The notes under the pieces: model-generated | What the model saw: only the letters and a program-made list of their open reading frames with translations | The model's database searches: none | Told to the model about the DNA's origin: nothing | In this document: piece by piece, positions 1-8,970 of the stretch | Position numbering within the stretch: position 1 is the first letter of the stretch | Layout of the letters: each line of letters begins with the position of its first letter | Assembly (NCBI GenBank): GCA_025924715.1 | Contig: JAICHV010000004.1 | Coordinates: forward strand, 1-64,000 | DNA: 64,000 nucleotides | Origin: Alphaproteobacteria bacterium | GTDB lineage: Bacteria > Pseudomonadota > Alphaproteobacteria > Micropepsales > Micropepsaceae | Reading direction: 5' to 3' | Made by a program: the position numbers and the translations under genes

Positions 1-1194
1 CAGGCCCCCCAGCGCGGCGTTGAGCGCGGTGGTGAAGCTGTCGACGGTGCTGCCGATGCCGGCTGCCGCGCCGCCATTGACCGACAAACTGCCGGCGCCG
101 AAATCGACATCGATCCGCGACACCAGATTGCCGCTGGAATCGGTGACCGCCACGGTGGTCTTGCCGCTGAAATTGAGCGCGTCGGTTCCCATCAAGCCGG
201 TCTGGCGGCCCGTCAGCGAGGCCGGCGGCGGATAAGCGGCATTGGCGTTGGACTGGGCGTTGAAAGCCTGGGCGACATTCTGGGCCAGATTGCCCAGCGA
301 CTGGGCGAGGCCGCCCAGGGTGCGATCGCGCATGTCGATCATGCCTTTGAGCGAACCGCTGCTCAGATGCGGATCGAACGGCACGGGCAGGCCGATCAGT
401 TGGCCGGAGCGCGGATTGGTATCCTGGATCTGGATATTGCCGAAGGCCCCGGCAGCGGCGCCGCCTGCATAAGACAGTTGGGCATAGGTGCTGCCGACAA
501 GCTGGACGCCGTCGGTGGTGGACATCAGCGTGCTGCCGTCCGGCTGCGGGCTGATGCGGATGCCGATGACTTGGGCCAGCGATGTCAAGGTGACGTCGCG
601 CTGATCGAGCAGGGCCGAGGCGGTGTCGCCGGCGCCGTTTGCGGTTTTGATCTGTTGGTTGAGGTCATAGACCTGTTTGATCAGGCTGTTGGCCGTGGTG
701 ACGGTGCTGGAAACCTGGCCATCGATCTGGTTGCGCAGGGCGGTGATGGTGCCCGAGGTGTTGGAGATGGTCGCGGCCAGACTCTGCAACGCATTGGCGA
801 CACCGGTATAACCGGCGGCCGAGCTGGGCGCCTGGGACGCGGTGGCGAAGGCGGAAGCCAAATTGGTGAGGCCGGTGGAGAGCGACTGGTTGTCGCCGGG
901 GCCCCCCAATTGACCGTTGAGCTGGGTGAACAGATTGGCTTCGGTATCATATTGCGAGGATGAACCGCCGGCCGCATAGGCTTCCTGGCTGAAGAACTGG
1001 TCGGCGACGCGCTGGACGGTGGCGATTTCCACGCCCATCAACTGGCCATTGGCGCTGAGCGTACTCTCATTGACCACTCGGCGGGCATAGCCGGGGGTAT
1101 TGAGATTGGTGACGTTATTCGACACCACGCCCAACGCGGCGCTGTTGGTCTTGAGCGCGCTCAGGGCACTGGCTGCAATTCCGTTCAGGCTCAC
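1..1194 (-). CDS. flgK: Flagellar hook-associated protein 1 FlgK (N-terminal part, cut by window edge)
   Basis: FlgK forms the junction between hook and filament and is exported by the flagellar type III system. Reading the minus strand from a GTG at 1194 gives an uninterrupted frame of 398 codons to the window edge, so the C-terminus lies outside. The first ~45 residues carry the typical rod/hook signature (SLNGIAASALSALKTN, then NNVTNLNTPGYARR), followed by the long coiled and Ser/Thr/Ala-rich region expected of FlgK, including YDLNQQI and LLDQRD as in other FlgK proteins. No ATG lies in frame nearby, so GTG is the likely start. A near-perfect sigma-54 promoter lies 37 bp upstream. The gene diverges from fliK. 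FlgK identity is by motif; flgL would be expected next, outside the window. Confidence 0.93.
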   Translation of the reverse strand, partial: MSLNGIAASALSALKTNSAALGVVSNNVTNLNTPGYARRVVNESTLSANGQLMGVEIATVQRVADQFFSQEAYAAGGSSSQYDTEANLFTQLNGQLGGPGDNQSLSTGLTNLASAFATASQAPSSAAGYTGVANALQSLAATISNTSGTITALRNQIDGQVSSTVTTANSLIKQVYDLNQQIKTANGAGDTASALLDQRDVTLTSLAQVIGIRISPQPDGSTLMSTTDGVQLVGSTYAQLSYAGGAAAGAFGNIQIQDTNPRSGQLIGLPVPFDPHLSSGSLKGMIDMRDRTLGGLAQSLGNLAQNVAQAFNAQSNANAAYPPPASLTGRQTGLMGTDALNFSGKTTVAVTDSSGNLVSRIDVDFGAGSLSVNGGAAAGIGSTVDSFTTALNAALGGL

Positions 1195-1230
1195 GTCGGG
1201 TCCGAATACTGTGTTGCCGCAAACCGATGT

Positions 1231-1246
1231 CGCAAGCCTTGTGCCA
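1231..1246 (-). promoter_or_regulatory. Sigma-54 (-24/-12) promoter for flgK
   Basis: On the minus strand the sequence reads TGGCAC-AAGGC-TTGCG, an exact match to the RpoN consensus TGGCAC-N5-TTGC with correct spacing between the GG and GC elements. Predicted transcription start is near 1220, giving a leader of about 26 nt before the GTG at 1194. Late flagellar genes are known RpoN targets in many alphaproteobacteria. Confidence 0.82.
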
Positions 1247-1408
1247 GCGCGATGCTTATGGAAAGCCCGGAAAATGCGGGTTTTCGGAGCGCCCGAGGCG
1301 GTCTTGGAGGCGGCAGAGTTTGCCCAGAGCGGCAGTTCCTGCCCTGCCTTTTTGGGGCGGCGCCGGTTTTGAACCTGCGCAAAGGCCGGGAAATCGCAGC
1401 GAAAATTC

Positions 1409-1424
1409 TGGTCCAGCCCTTGCT
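1409..1424 (+). promoter_or_regulatory. Sigma-54 (-24/-12) promoter for fliK-flgD-flgE
   Basis: The plus strand reads TGGTCC-AGCCC-TTGCT, matching the invariant TGG and TTGC blocks of the RpoN consensus with the same 5-nt spacer as the divergent flgK promoter. Predicted start is near 1435, about 38 nt before the chosen GTG start of fliK at 1473. The position between the divergent genes supports it. Confidence 0.68.
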
Positions 1425-1472
1425 ACAGGTCTCGCCGGAACCTTGTCACGCCGTTTTTTCCCGGATGATCCC

Positions 1473-3488
1473 GTGCCCTTGACTGCCGCCGCTGCATTAT
1501 TGACGAGCAACGCTGCAAAAGCGCCGGCGAATGCCGCCATGCCTGGCGCGCAGAACGACGCAAGTCCGGATTCGCCCTTTGCCGTCCTGCTCGCCAGCCA
1601 GAACACGGCAAATACCGCGCCCACCGGTGGCCCGGCAAAATCCAACGATGCCACCGCGGATAAAGCTGCCGGCACCCCGTCCCAATCGGCCAAAGATCCG
1701 GCGGACTCCAACGATGCGCCGCGCAATGTCGCGGCCGCCTCGCAGACATCGGACGTGAAGTCCGGCGACGACAGCGATAGCGATAAGCCGGCGAAACCCG
1801 GCGATTCCGATTCCAAGGCAGCCGCCATCGACGCCGCGCTGCTCGCATCCGCCAATGACAGTATTGGCGTTTCCCAGCCCGTCGCCGACAATACCGTGCT
1901 TCAGGCCGCCGCCATGCTGGCCGCGCCCGCCATCCCGCCGGTCGTGGCGCCCAGCGCGCCTTTGCCTGTGCAAGCCGCCGCGCCCCAGCCGGTTGCGGCG
2001 CCGCAATCCCCCACTTTGCCATCAGCGTCCGCGCCAGTGATGCCCCCGGCACCGCAAACCGGGCCGACGCCGCAGACTGCCCAGCCCCTTCAGGCGGCAG
2101 CACCCCAAGCCGCCAGCCCGGCGCAGCCACAAATGCCGCCGCTGCCCCAGGCGCCGCAGGCGCCAAACCAGCAAGCATCCGTGCAGCAAACGCCGGTGCA
2201 GCAAACGCCGGTGCAGCAAACGCCCGTGCAGCAAACGCCCGTGCAGCAAACGCCCGTGCAGCAACCACAAATACAGCAGCCCCAATCGCAGCCAAGTGCG
2301 GCAGCCGCGTCTGCTACGCCCAACGCCGCATCGCCGATACCCGCGGCTGCCGCCGCGCCGAACGCCACATCCAGCGCGCCGCAATCCGCCCAGACCGCGC
2401 AAGTCCAGACGGCGATAACCGGCGCGCCTACCGGGCCCGTCACGCCTGTCGCATCTTCGCAGAACCCGCAGCGGGCCACACAAACGCCGGCCGTAACCAC
2501 GCGCGTGCAAGACACCACGCCGGCTTCCCCGCAAACCCCCGCAGCAATCGTCGCCGCGCTTCAGCCCGTCGATGACGATGCGGACAACGCTCCCGCGCCG
2601 GCCGGCGCCAATTCCGCCGCCGCATCGCCGGCACAACCCGGCGGCGCACCGCCAACCCAAGCCGCCGCCACACCCGTTGCGGCAGGCGCAACGCCGGCGC
2701 CCGCCAAACCCGATACAGCGTCCTCCCCCACCGACACCGCGCCGCTTCAGAGCGAGGCGGCAGAAAATGTGGGAAGCGCCAAACCCAAGCCGGCTCTTCC
2801 CGCCACGGCCCAGACGTCCAAGCCGGCGACGGACAAACAAGTCGCGCTCAAAAACGACGACGCGCCCCTTTCCGCCGCGGCACCGAAAGCCGAAGACGCC
2901 AAACCGCAAGCCGCGCCCGCGCCCGCCGCGCCGCAGCCCACCACGCCTGCGCCGGCGCCCGCGCCGGATGCCAATGCCCTGGCGTCGCTGCAGCCCGCCT
3001 CCTTGCCGGCCGCCGCGCCCAACGCTTTGCCGATTCCCGCCGCGCAGCATGTTGCGCCCCAAGCGCCCGATGCCGCTCCCAATCTGAATGGTTTGGCGGT
3101 GGAGATCGCCGCCAAATCCTTAGGGGGCGCCAAGCAATTCGATATCCGGCTGGACCCGCCGGAACTGGGCCGGGTCGAGGTGCGCCTGTCGATCGATGCC
3201 AGCGGCAAGGCCCAGGCGCATATGACCGCCGATCAGCCGCAGACCTTGCATCTGCTCCAAAAAGATTCCGCCATTCTCACCCGCGCTCTGCGCGACGCGG
3301 GCCTGGATGTGGCTTCGGGCAGTCTGAATTTCTCGCTCAAAGGCCAGGATCGCCAGGCCGGCGACAGCGCCCCGCGCCTCGCCACGCCTTCCGCCCATCT
3401 GCGCGCGGCCAAATCCATCGAAGCGGTGCAATCGAGCGCCGTGTTTGTTTCCAACGCCGGAAATTCCCGGCTTGACATTCATGTCTAA
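1473..3488 (+). CDS. fliK: Flagellar hook-length control protein FliK
   Basis: FliK is the secreted molecular ruler that sets hook length and switches export specificity. The ~671-residue product has a very long, Pro/Ala/Gln-rich, low-complexity N-terminal and central region and a compact C-terminal Flg_hook domain (about residues 540-640) with the family hallmark LDPPELGRVEVRL and the following DAGLDVASGSLNFSL stretch. The frame is open further upstream, but GTG 1473 is preferred: it lies just after the sigma-54 promoter and starts a plausible short hydrophilic-alanine N-terminus (VPLTAAAALLTSN), whereas longer starts would lie upstream of the promoter. A 15-bp tandem repeat sits in the linker. 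It is followed after 12 bp by flgD. Confidence 0.9.
   Translation: MPLTAAAALLTSNAAKAPANAAMPGAQNDASPDSPFAVLLASQNTANTAPTGGPAKSNDATADKAAGTPSQSAKDPADSNDAPRNVAAASQTSDVKSGDDSDSDKPAKPGDSDSKAAAIDAALLASANDSIGVSQPVADNTVLQAAAMLAAPAIPPVVAPSAPLPVQAAAPQPVAAPQSPTLPSASAPVMPPAPQTGPTPQTAQPLQAAAPQAASPAQPQMPPLPQAPQAPNQQASVQQTPVQQTPVQQTPVQQTPVQQTPVQQPQIQQPQSQPSAAAASATPNAASPIPAAAAAPNATSSAPQSAQTAQVQTAITGAPTGPVTPVASSQNPQRATQTPAVTTRVQDTTPASPQTPAAIVAALQPVDDDADNAPAPAGANSAAASPAQPGGAPPTQAAATPVAAGATPAPAKPDTASSPTDTAPLQSEAAENVGSAKPKPALPATAQTSKPATDKQVALKNDDAPLSAAAPKAEDAKPQAAPAPAAPQPTTPAPAPAPDANALASLQPASLPAAAPNALPIPAAQHVAPQAPDAAPNLNGLAVEIAAKSLGGAKQFDIRLDPPELGRVEVRLSIDASGKAQAHMTADQPQTLHLLQKDSAILTRALRDAGLDVASGSLNFSLKGQDRQAGDSAPRLATPSAHLRAAKSIEAVQSSAVFVSNAGNSRLDIHV
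2181..2270 (+). repeat. 15-bp tandem repeat in fliK encoding QTPVQ units
   Basis: Five consecutive copies of GTGCAGCAAACGCC(G/C) run from 2181 to 2255, with a sixth degenerate copy to 2270. Copies 1-2 end in G and 3-5 end in C, indicating stepwise duplication. Each unit adds five residues (V-Q-Q-T-P) to the FliK linker without shifting frame. Confidence 0.95.
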
Positions 3489-3500
3489 GGCGCAAAACCC

Positions 3501-4160
3501 ATGACCACCACAACCCCCACATCCCCGGCCCCGGCCCCCACGACCCCCACGCCCAATGCGATGGCGCAGTTGTCGAGCAATTTCGACACCTTCCTGCAAT
3601 TGCTGACGACGCAATTGAAAAACCAGGACCCGACTTCGCCGATGGATTCCAACCAGTTCACCCAGCAATTGGTCCAGTTCAGCCAGGTCGAACAGCAGAT
3701 CAACACCAATGATAATCTGAAAACCCTGATCGGCCAGGGCGCCAGCCAGGCCGGCACCTTCGCCAGCGCCTATCTGGGCAAGAAAGTCTCGGTCACCAAT
3801 GGCAACGCCTCGCTCAGCGGCGGCTCGGCGATCTGGACCTACAATCTGGACACCGCCGCCAGCACCACGGCGCTCAGCATCACCGATGCCAATGGCCGCA
3901 CCGTTTATAACGCGCCGGGCGAAACCGGCAGCGGCCAGCATGCCTTCAGTTGGAACGGCAAGGACAACAACGGCAACGCGCTTGCCGACGGCACCTACAA
4001 GCTGACCGTCACCGCCCAGACTTCGGATGGCACAACTGTGACCAGCAGCGTCGCCAGCGCCGGCGTCGTCGGACAAATCGATTTGACCGGATCATCGCCA
4101 AAATTGGTGGTCGGAAACATGGAATTGGGAATGTCGGACATCGCCGGCATCTCCAACTGA
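3501..4160 (+). CDS. flgD: Flagellar hook assembly (cap) protein FlgD
   Basis: FlgD is the scaffold that caps the growing hook and promotes FlgE polymerisation. The 219-residue product has the conserved N-terminal FlgD segment (FLQLLTTQLKNQDPTSPMD, about residues 30-50, then QFTQQLVQFSQVEQ) and a C-terminal Ig-like/FlgD_Ig region with the typical WNGKDNNGNALADGTY motif near residue 155. The length is normal for the family. It lies 12 bp after fliK and 83 bp before flgE, so the three genes are probably cotranscribed from the sigma-54 promoter. Confidence 0.95.
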   Translation: MTTTTPTSPAPAPTTPTPNAMAQLSSNFDTFLQLLTTQLKNQDPTSPMDSNQFTQQLVQFSQVEQQINTNDNLKTLIGQGASQAGTFASAYLGKKVSVTNGNASLSGGSAIWTYNLDTAASTTALSITDANGRTVYNAPGETGSGQHAFSWNGKDNNGNALADGTYKLTVTAQTSDGTTVTSSVASAGVVGQIDLTGSSPKLVVGNMELGMSDIAGISN

Positions 4161-4243
4161 CTTTAACCCACTAGGCGCCCCAGAAAGAGGCGCTTCAACC
4201 GAGGGATGGCGGGCGAAGCCCAAAACCCTGAGGAGTACCCAAA

Positions 4244-5554
4244 ATGAGCCTTTATGGAGCCTTGAATATCGGTGTCGCCGGTCTGGCCGCGAACAGCGCC
4301 GCCCTCAGCGTCACCTCGTCCAACATCGCCAACGTCAACACCGTCGGCTACAAGGAAGGGATTACCCAGTTCTCGACCTTCCTGAATTCCACCGTCGGCA
4401 GCAATGGCACGGCCTCGGCCGGCGTCAGCGCCGTGGCCGAGCAGAACGTCAATGTGCAGGGCTTGCCGCAGTCCACTTCCTCGCCCACCGACCTGGCGAT
4501 CGCCGGCAGCGGCTTTTTCGTCGTCAGCCCCACCGCCACCGCGACCAATGTCCAGCAATATACCCGCGCCGGCAATTTCATCCCCAATGCCCAGGGCAAT
4601 CTGGTCAATGCGGCCGGCATGTATCTGATGGGCTATAAGCTGCTGCCCGACGGCTCGCTGCCCACCAACAGCAATGCCCTCAGCCTGATCAACGTGTCCA
4701 GCCTGTCGGGCACGGCGCAAGGTTCGTCCACGGTTTCGATGCAGGCCAATTTGCAGGCCAGCGCCACCATCGATGCGGCCTATGCACCGGGTGACATGAC
4801 GGCCGGCAATGTGGCGCCGGACTTCCAGCGCACCATCAACATCAATGACAGCCAAGGCGGCAGCCAGCCTTTGACGTTCTCTTTCGTGCGCACCGCCGCG
4901 AATAGCTGGGCCTATGAAACCTCCTATTCGGGCAATCCCGCCAATTTGACGGCGCCCAATCCGATCAGCCAGGGCACCATCACCTTCAACTCCGACGGCA
5001 CGCTTGCCAATGTAAACGGCGCCTCCCCGGCGTCGGGCAAGGCGGCAATGACGATCCCTTGGGACGTCACGGTATCGGGCCTCAGCCCGCAAAATCTGTC
5101 GATCAACCTGGGCACGGTGGGCAGCATCGATGGGCTGACGCAGTATGACACCTCCTCGGTTCTCACCAGCTCCAGTGTCGACGGTTCGGCCTTTGGTTCA
5201 ATCACAGGCGTCGCGGTTTCAAAGGACGGCACCGTGACGGCGCAGTTCTCCAACGGCTTGTCGCATGACGTCTACAAGATCCCGCTGGTGACCTTCCTGA
5301 ACCCCGATGGCCTGACCCAGATCACCGGTAATGCCTATGTCGCGTCAAAACCTTCTGGCGCACCCAACATCAACGTGGCAGCGACCGGCGGCGCCGGCGC
5401 GATTCAATCCCACTCACTGGAAGGCTCCACCGTCGATCTCGCCGGCGAGTTCACCAATCTGATCACCACCCAACGCGCCTATTCGGCATCGGCGCGCATC
5501 ATCACCACGGTTGATCAGATGTTGCAACAGTTGGAGCAATTGCCATCAAGCTGA
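4244..5554 (+). CDS. flgE: Flagellar hook protein FlgE
   Basis: FlgE is the structural subunit of the flagellar hook. The 436-residue product begins with the conserved rod/hook/HAP N-terminus (MSLYGALNIGVAGLAANSAA, then SSNIANVNTVGYKEG) and ends with the matching C-terminal helix (STVDLAGEFTNLITTQRAYS ... DQMLQQLEQL), which together form the D0 coiled domain. The middle is the FlgE D1/D2 type region with many Ser/Thr/Gly. The start is well supported by a GAGGAG Shine-Dalgarno 8 bp upstream. It is the last gene of the fliK-flgD-flgE run. Confidence 0.95.
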   Translation: MSLYGALNIGVAGLAANSAALSVTSSNIANVNTVGYKEGITQFSTFLNSTVGSNGTASAGVSAVAEQNVNVQGLPQSTSSPTDLAIAGSGFFVVSPTATATNVQQYTRAGNFIPNAQGNLVNAAGMYLMGYKLLPDGSLPTNSNALSLINVSSLSGTAQGSSTVSMQANLQASATIDAAYAPGDMTAGNVAPDFQRTININDSQGGSQPLTFSFVRTAANSWAYETSYSGNPANLTAPNPISQGTITFNSDGTLANVNGASPASGKAAMTIPWDVTVSGLSPQNLSINLGTVGSIDGLTQYDTSSVLTSSSVDGSAFGSITGVAVSKDGTVTAQFSNGLSHDVYKIPLVTFLNPDGLTQITGNAYVASKPSGAPNINVAATGGAGAIQSHSLEGSTVDLAGEFTNLITTQRAYSASARIITTVDQMLQQLEQLPSS

Positions 5555-6022
5555 GGGTGAGAACGAACTCTTTGCGACTGGCATCTGCAACTTGGTGGCG
5601 TTAGAACTTTGGCCTCTGCCCGGAACTCGTCAGCCAACAAGGTGACGCCAGGAGCTGCCCCGCGCCCTGCGCGCCCGGGTTTGAGGCGGAGGTTAATCTG
5701 GCCTACAGTCCAGCCTGTGGCGGCGCGTTTTAGCCCGGAAGCTGGTTCTCACGCTTGGGGCGGAGACTTGCTGCGGAGAACCTTAAAAAAGGGATTGCAA
5801 ACTCACAAGGCAGCCTATTTGTTGACCTGGATTTGGACCGACATCCGTCCTCCTATCGTGGTAATCGTTGATCTTAGAAATTTGCTTATTGTTGATAAGG
5901 ACCTGTCACCTATGGCTGTAAGCATCAATCTGACGGCTTCGGCCAAGGTACCTTAGTTTGCTGGCTTGGGGGAGTTCTTTTGTCTGCCGTGGCTACCTGA
6001 TGGCGCGATTGTTCGGTGATCG
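5555..6022. other. 468-bp intergenic region after flgE
   Basis: No convincing gene. The only open frame (5609-5956, plus) has an unusual Arg/Pro/Ala-rich start and no recognisable motif. The second half (about 5790-5950) is clearly more AT-rich than the surroundings and is a likely promoter region for the 6023 gene. I see no clear factor-independent terminator for flgE. Confidence 0.5.
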
Positions 6023-7015
6023 ATGAGAAGGCGGGATTTTATTGTTCGGGCAACGGCGCTTGCCGGCATTCCATTTTGGCAAATGGTCGCGGAGGCGGCT
6101 TCCTTGCTGGATGGTGTCCCCATCATTGACGCCCATATGCATCTGTTCGATGCCACGCGGCCGCAAGGCGCGCCCTATACGGGCTCGCGTTTTTACAAGG
6201 GCGGGGTTTTGCTGCCAGCCATGTATGACAAGCAGGCCCGGCAAGCCGGCATTGTCGGAGCGATGGCGATGGAGGCCAGCGCTTGGATCGAAGACAATCT
6301 TTGGCTGATGGAACAGGTTCAAAGCGACACCCTGTTGGTGGGCATGGTGGGAATGCTGGAGCCGGACAAGGCGGACTTCGCACCAACCTTGGATCGCTTT
6401 CGCAAAAACCCGCTGTTCCGCGGCATCCGCTACGGCAAATTGTGGGACTTCAATATCTCCGCCAAGCGCGACGATCCCGCCTTCCTGGCCGGCTTGAAAC
6501 ATCTGGCGGCGGTGGGCCTGGCACTGGACACCGCCAATGTCGATCTGGATCTGCTTCAGACGGTGGTGAAATTGAACGACAGGGTCCCGGAGTTGCGCAT
6601 CGTGCTGGACCATGTGCCCGCCTTTACGCCCAAGCCGGCAGAAGCAGGTGATTATGGGGCGGTGATGAAGGAAATTGCCGCACGCCCCAATATTTTCGGC
6701 AAGATTTCGTGGAATTTCATCACCGCCAATGAGATGGAGTCCGGGCCCAATGGCGCGCTGACGCCCAAACTGGCCGGATATCGCGAGCGGCTGGATTATC
6801 TGACCGGCATTTTCGGCGAGGACCGGGTGATCTTCAACAGCAACTATCCGCAAAGCGTGGGGCAGTTGGTGACCAGGCTCGCCGACATCGCCGCCCTGAC
6901 CAAGGCTTACTACGCGACCAAGCCGCGCCCGGCCGCGGAGAAATTCTTCTGGAAGAATTCCTTGTCGGTCTACAAATGGGTGAAGCGCGCACCCGACCAG
7001 CCTGGGGGCGTATGA
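6023..7015 (+). CDS. Tat-exported amidohydrolase (COG3618 / lactonase-like TIM-barrel hydrolase)
   Basis: A 330-residue protein of the amidohydrolase-2 superfamily, which includes metal-dependent sugar lactonases and decarboxylases. The N-terminus MRRRDFIVRATALAGIPFW is a twin-arginine export signal (RRxFI followed by a hydrophobic stretch). Metal-binding HxH is present in IIDAHMHLFD (about residue 38), and the mid-barrel strand IVLDHVP is present near residue 195. The last barrel motif, usually S-D-W-P, reads N-S-N-Y-P around residue 272-276, so the expected metal/proton-shuttle Asp is Asn. Its stop overlaps the start of the secreted esterase gene (ATGA), suggesting the two act together on an external carbohydrate. 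The substrate is unknown. Confidence 0.75.
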   Translation: MRRRDFIVRATALAGIPFWQMVAEAASLLDGVPIIDAHMHLFDATRPQGAPYTGSRFYKGGVLLPAMYDKQARQAGIVGAMAMEASAWIEDNLWLMEQVQSDTLLVGMVGMLEPDKADFAPTLDRFRKNPLFRGIRYGKLWDFNISAKRDDPAFLAGLKHLAAVGLALDTANVDLDLLQTVVKLNDRVPELRIVLDHVPAFTPKPAEAGDYGAVMKEIAARPNIFGKISWNFITANEMESGPNGALTPKLAGYRERLDYLTGIFGEDRVIFNSNYPQSVGQLVTRLADIAALTKAYYATKPRPAAEKFFWKNSLSVYKWVKRAPDQPGGV

Positions 7016-8970
7016 TGATTGCGAAGAATAGCGGGTTTGCCGGTTTGTTGTTCTTGGCACTTGCGATGTTTGCCGGCCCCAGTGCGGCGGCCGACGGCCC
7101 GTTGCTGCATGCGATGTTTCAGGATCACGCTGTGTTGCAGCGGGACAAGCCGATCAATGTCTATGGCGTGGCGCCCAAAGGCGCCGCGGTTAGCGTCACG
7201 CTGAACGGCGTCACGGGGCAGGCCACAGCGGACGACCGCGGTCATTGGCTTGCAACCTTGCCGGCGATGGGCGCCGGCGGACCTTATACCCTGACCGCGA
7301 CCGCCGGCGGTGTCAGCCAGACGGTGAACGATGTGCTGATCGGCGACGTCCTGCTCTGCACCGGGCAATCGAATATGCAGCTTGCCGTGCGCGCCGCGGC
7401 CGATGCGGCGCTGGAGATGCGCGCCGCCACCGACAATCAGATTCGCCAATTCACGATTGCCACCCATGAAAGCCTGACGCCGCTCGACAGTTTTGCCGAT
7501 CCAACCCAATGGACGGTGGAGTCCCCCGACACGGCCGGCAATTTTTCCGCCAGTTGTTTTTATATGGCGCGCGAGCTGAAGAAGACCACGCATGTTCCCA
7601 TCGGAATGGTGGTGTCGGCCTGGGGCGGCAGCCGGGTGCGCGCCTGGATAAGCGAAGGGGCGCTGCGGTCGCTCGGCTATTTCAACGACGATCTGGACAT
7701 GTTCGATCTTTACCAGACCGATCCACAAGCGGCGCAGCGTCATTGGGACGCCAAATGGGAGGCCTGGTGGCGCAGCCAGCCCCACCCCCCGGGCGAACCT
7801 TGGAGCGTTTCTTATCCGGCCAATGATTGGGCCGTCGCGCCGCCGACACTGGGCGCCTGGGCGCGGTGGACGGGCACCTCGCCGGATGGGTTTGTCGGCC
7901 AGATGTGGCTGCGCACCACGGTCAGCCTGACCGCGGCGCAAGCGGCCCAGCCGGCCATGCTCGATCTGGGCGCGGTGAATGAGGAAGACGAAAGCTGGGT
8001 CAATGGCCAGGGCGTGGGCGGCACCTCATGGTCGCAGCATGCCCGGCACGACATACCGGCCGGGGTTTTGCATGCCGGCGACAATGTCATCGTCACCAAT
8101 ATTTTCTGCAGCTGGCGCAATTGCGGCATGAGCGGCCCGGCGGAAAACCGCGCCATCCGCTTCAAGGACGGCAGCGCGGCGCTGTTGAGCAACCCCTGGC
8201 GCTATGCCCAGGCGCCGGACGACCTGATCGCGCCCCAGATCCCTTGGGGCCCCACCCATGGCGTCGCCATGGATTATAACGGCATGATCGCGCCGGTCGG
8301 GCCTTATGGATTCAAGACCGCCGTCTGGTATCAGGGCGAATCCAACATCTATTTCGCCGAGCACTACCAGACCAGTTTGATGGCGATGATGGCGGATTGG
8401 CGCAAATTATTCGGTGCCGACCTGCCGTTCCTGATCGTGGAAATCCCCGATTACGGACCCATCCCCACCAAGCCGGTCGCCTCCGGCTGGTCGGATGTGC
8501 GCGAGGCGCAGCGCCGCGCGGCATTGGCGGACAAGCATTCCGGTTACATCGTCACCATCGATATCGGAGAGCCGCTGGTCCTGCATCCGACCAACAAGCA
8601 GGAGGTGGGACGCCGGCTGGCCTTGGCGGCGCGCGCTGTCGTTTATGGCGAAAAAATTTCGTATGCCGGGCCGATGCCCGGCCACGCAAAAGCGGAAAAA
8701 GGCAAAGTGGTGGTGCCGTTCGGCGATGTCACCGGCCGCCTGGTTTCCTATAGCGGCAATCCGAACGCCTTTGAATTGTGCGGCGCCTCCCAGGCCTCCT
8801 GCAGCTTCGCCGATGCCCATATCAAGGGTGACAGCGTGGAGCTGACCGGCGGCGCCGGTGCGACCCGCGTGCGCTATTGCTGGGGCGACAGTCCCATCTG
8901 CACCTTGTCGGATGGCTCAGGCCTGCCGACCACCCCCTTCGAGCTGACAATCACGCATTCCGAGCAGTAG
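7012..8970 (+). CDS. Secreted sialate O-acetylesterase-like protein (SASA/DUF303 family)
   Basis: Predicted to remove acetyl groups from sugar polymers in the periplasm or outside the cell. The 652-residue product (ATG at 7012, overlapping the upstream stop) has a clear Sec signal peptide (MMIAKNSGFAGLLFLALAMF, cleavage after A-A-A). The nucleophile block CTGQSNMQ is near residue 118-123, VWYQGESN near 440, and the His block HPTNKQEVGRRLA begins near 525; the residue two before this His, often Asp in the family, is Val here. A beta-galactosidase-like jelly-roll insertion (about residues 280-390) separates the catalytic blocks, as is common in the long members. Function as esterase is inferred; acetyl-xylan or other substrates are equally possible. 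Confidence 0.8.
   Translation: MMIAKNSGFAGLLFLALAMFAGPSAAADGPLLHAMFQDHAVLQRDKPINVYGVAPKGAAVSVTLNGVTGQATADDRGHWLATLPAMGAGGPYTLTATAGGVSQTVNDVLIGDVLLCTGQSNMQLAVRAAADAALEMRAATDNQIRQFTIATHESLTPLDSFADPTQWTVESPDTAGNFSASCFYMARELKKTTHVPIGMVVSAWGGSRVRAWISEGALRSLGYFNDDLDMFDLYQTDPQAAQRHWDAKWEAWWRSQPHPPGEPWSVSYPANDWAVAPPTLGAWARWTGTSPDGFVGQMWLRTTVSLTAAQAAQPAMLDLGAVNEEDESWVNGQGVGGTSWSQHARHDIPAGVLHAGDNVIVTNIFCSWRNCGMSGPAENRAIRFKDGSAALLSNPWRYAQAPDDLIAPQIPWGPTHGVAMDYNGMIAPVGPYGFKTAVWYQGESNIYFAEHYQTSLMAMMADWRKLFGADLPFLIVEIPDYGPIPTKPVASGWSDVREAQRRAALADKHSGYIVTIDIGEPLVLHPTNKQEVGRRLALAARAVVYGEKISYAGPMPGHAKAEKGKVVVPFGDVTGRLVSYSGNPNAFELCGASQASCSFADAHIKGDSVELTGGAGATRVRYCWGDSPICTLSDGSGLPTTPFELTITHSEQ

Noticed and set aside
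1227-1472. Upstream extension of fliK from 1227
   Set aside because: The extra residues lie upstream of the sigma-54 promoter at 1409-1424 and have no FliK-like character; GTG 1473 is preferred.
2022-3062. 346-codon minus-strand frame across fliK
   Set aside because: Gly/Arg-rich antisense of the Pro/Ala-rich FliK linker; typical artefact of high-GC repetitive coding sequence.
5609-5956. 115-codon plus-strand frame after flgE as a gene
   Set aside because: No motif, no ribosome-binding site and amino-acid composition unlike the neighbours.
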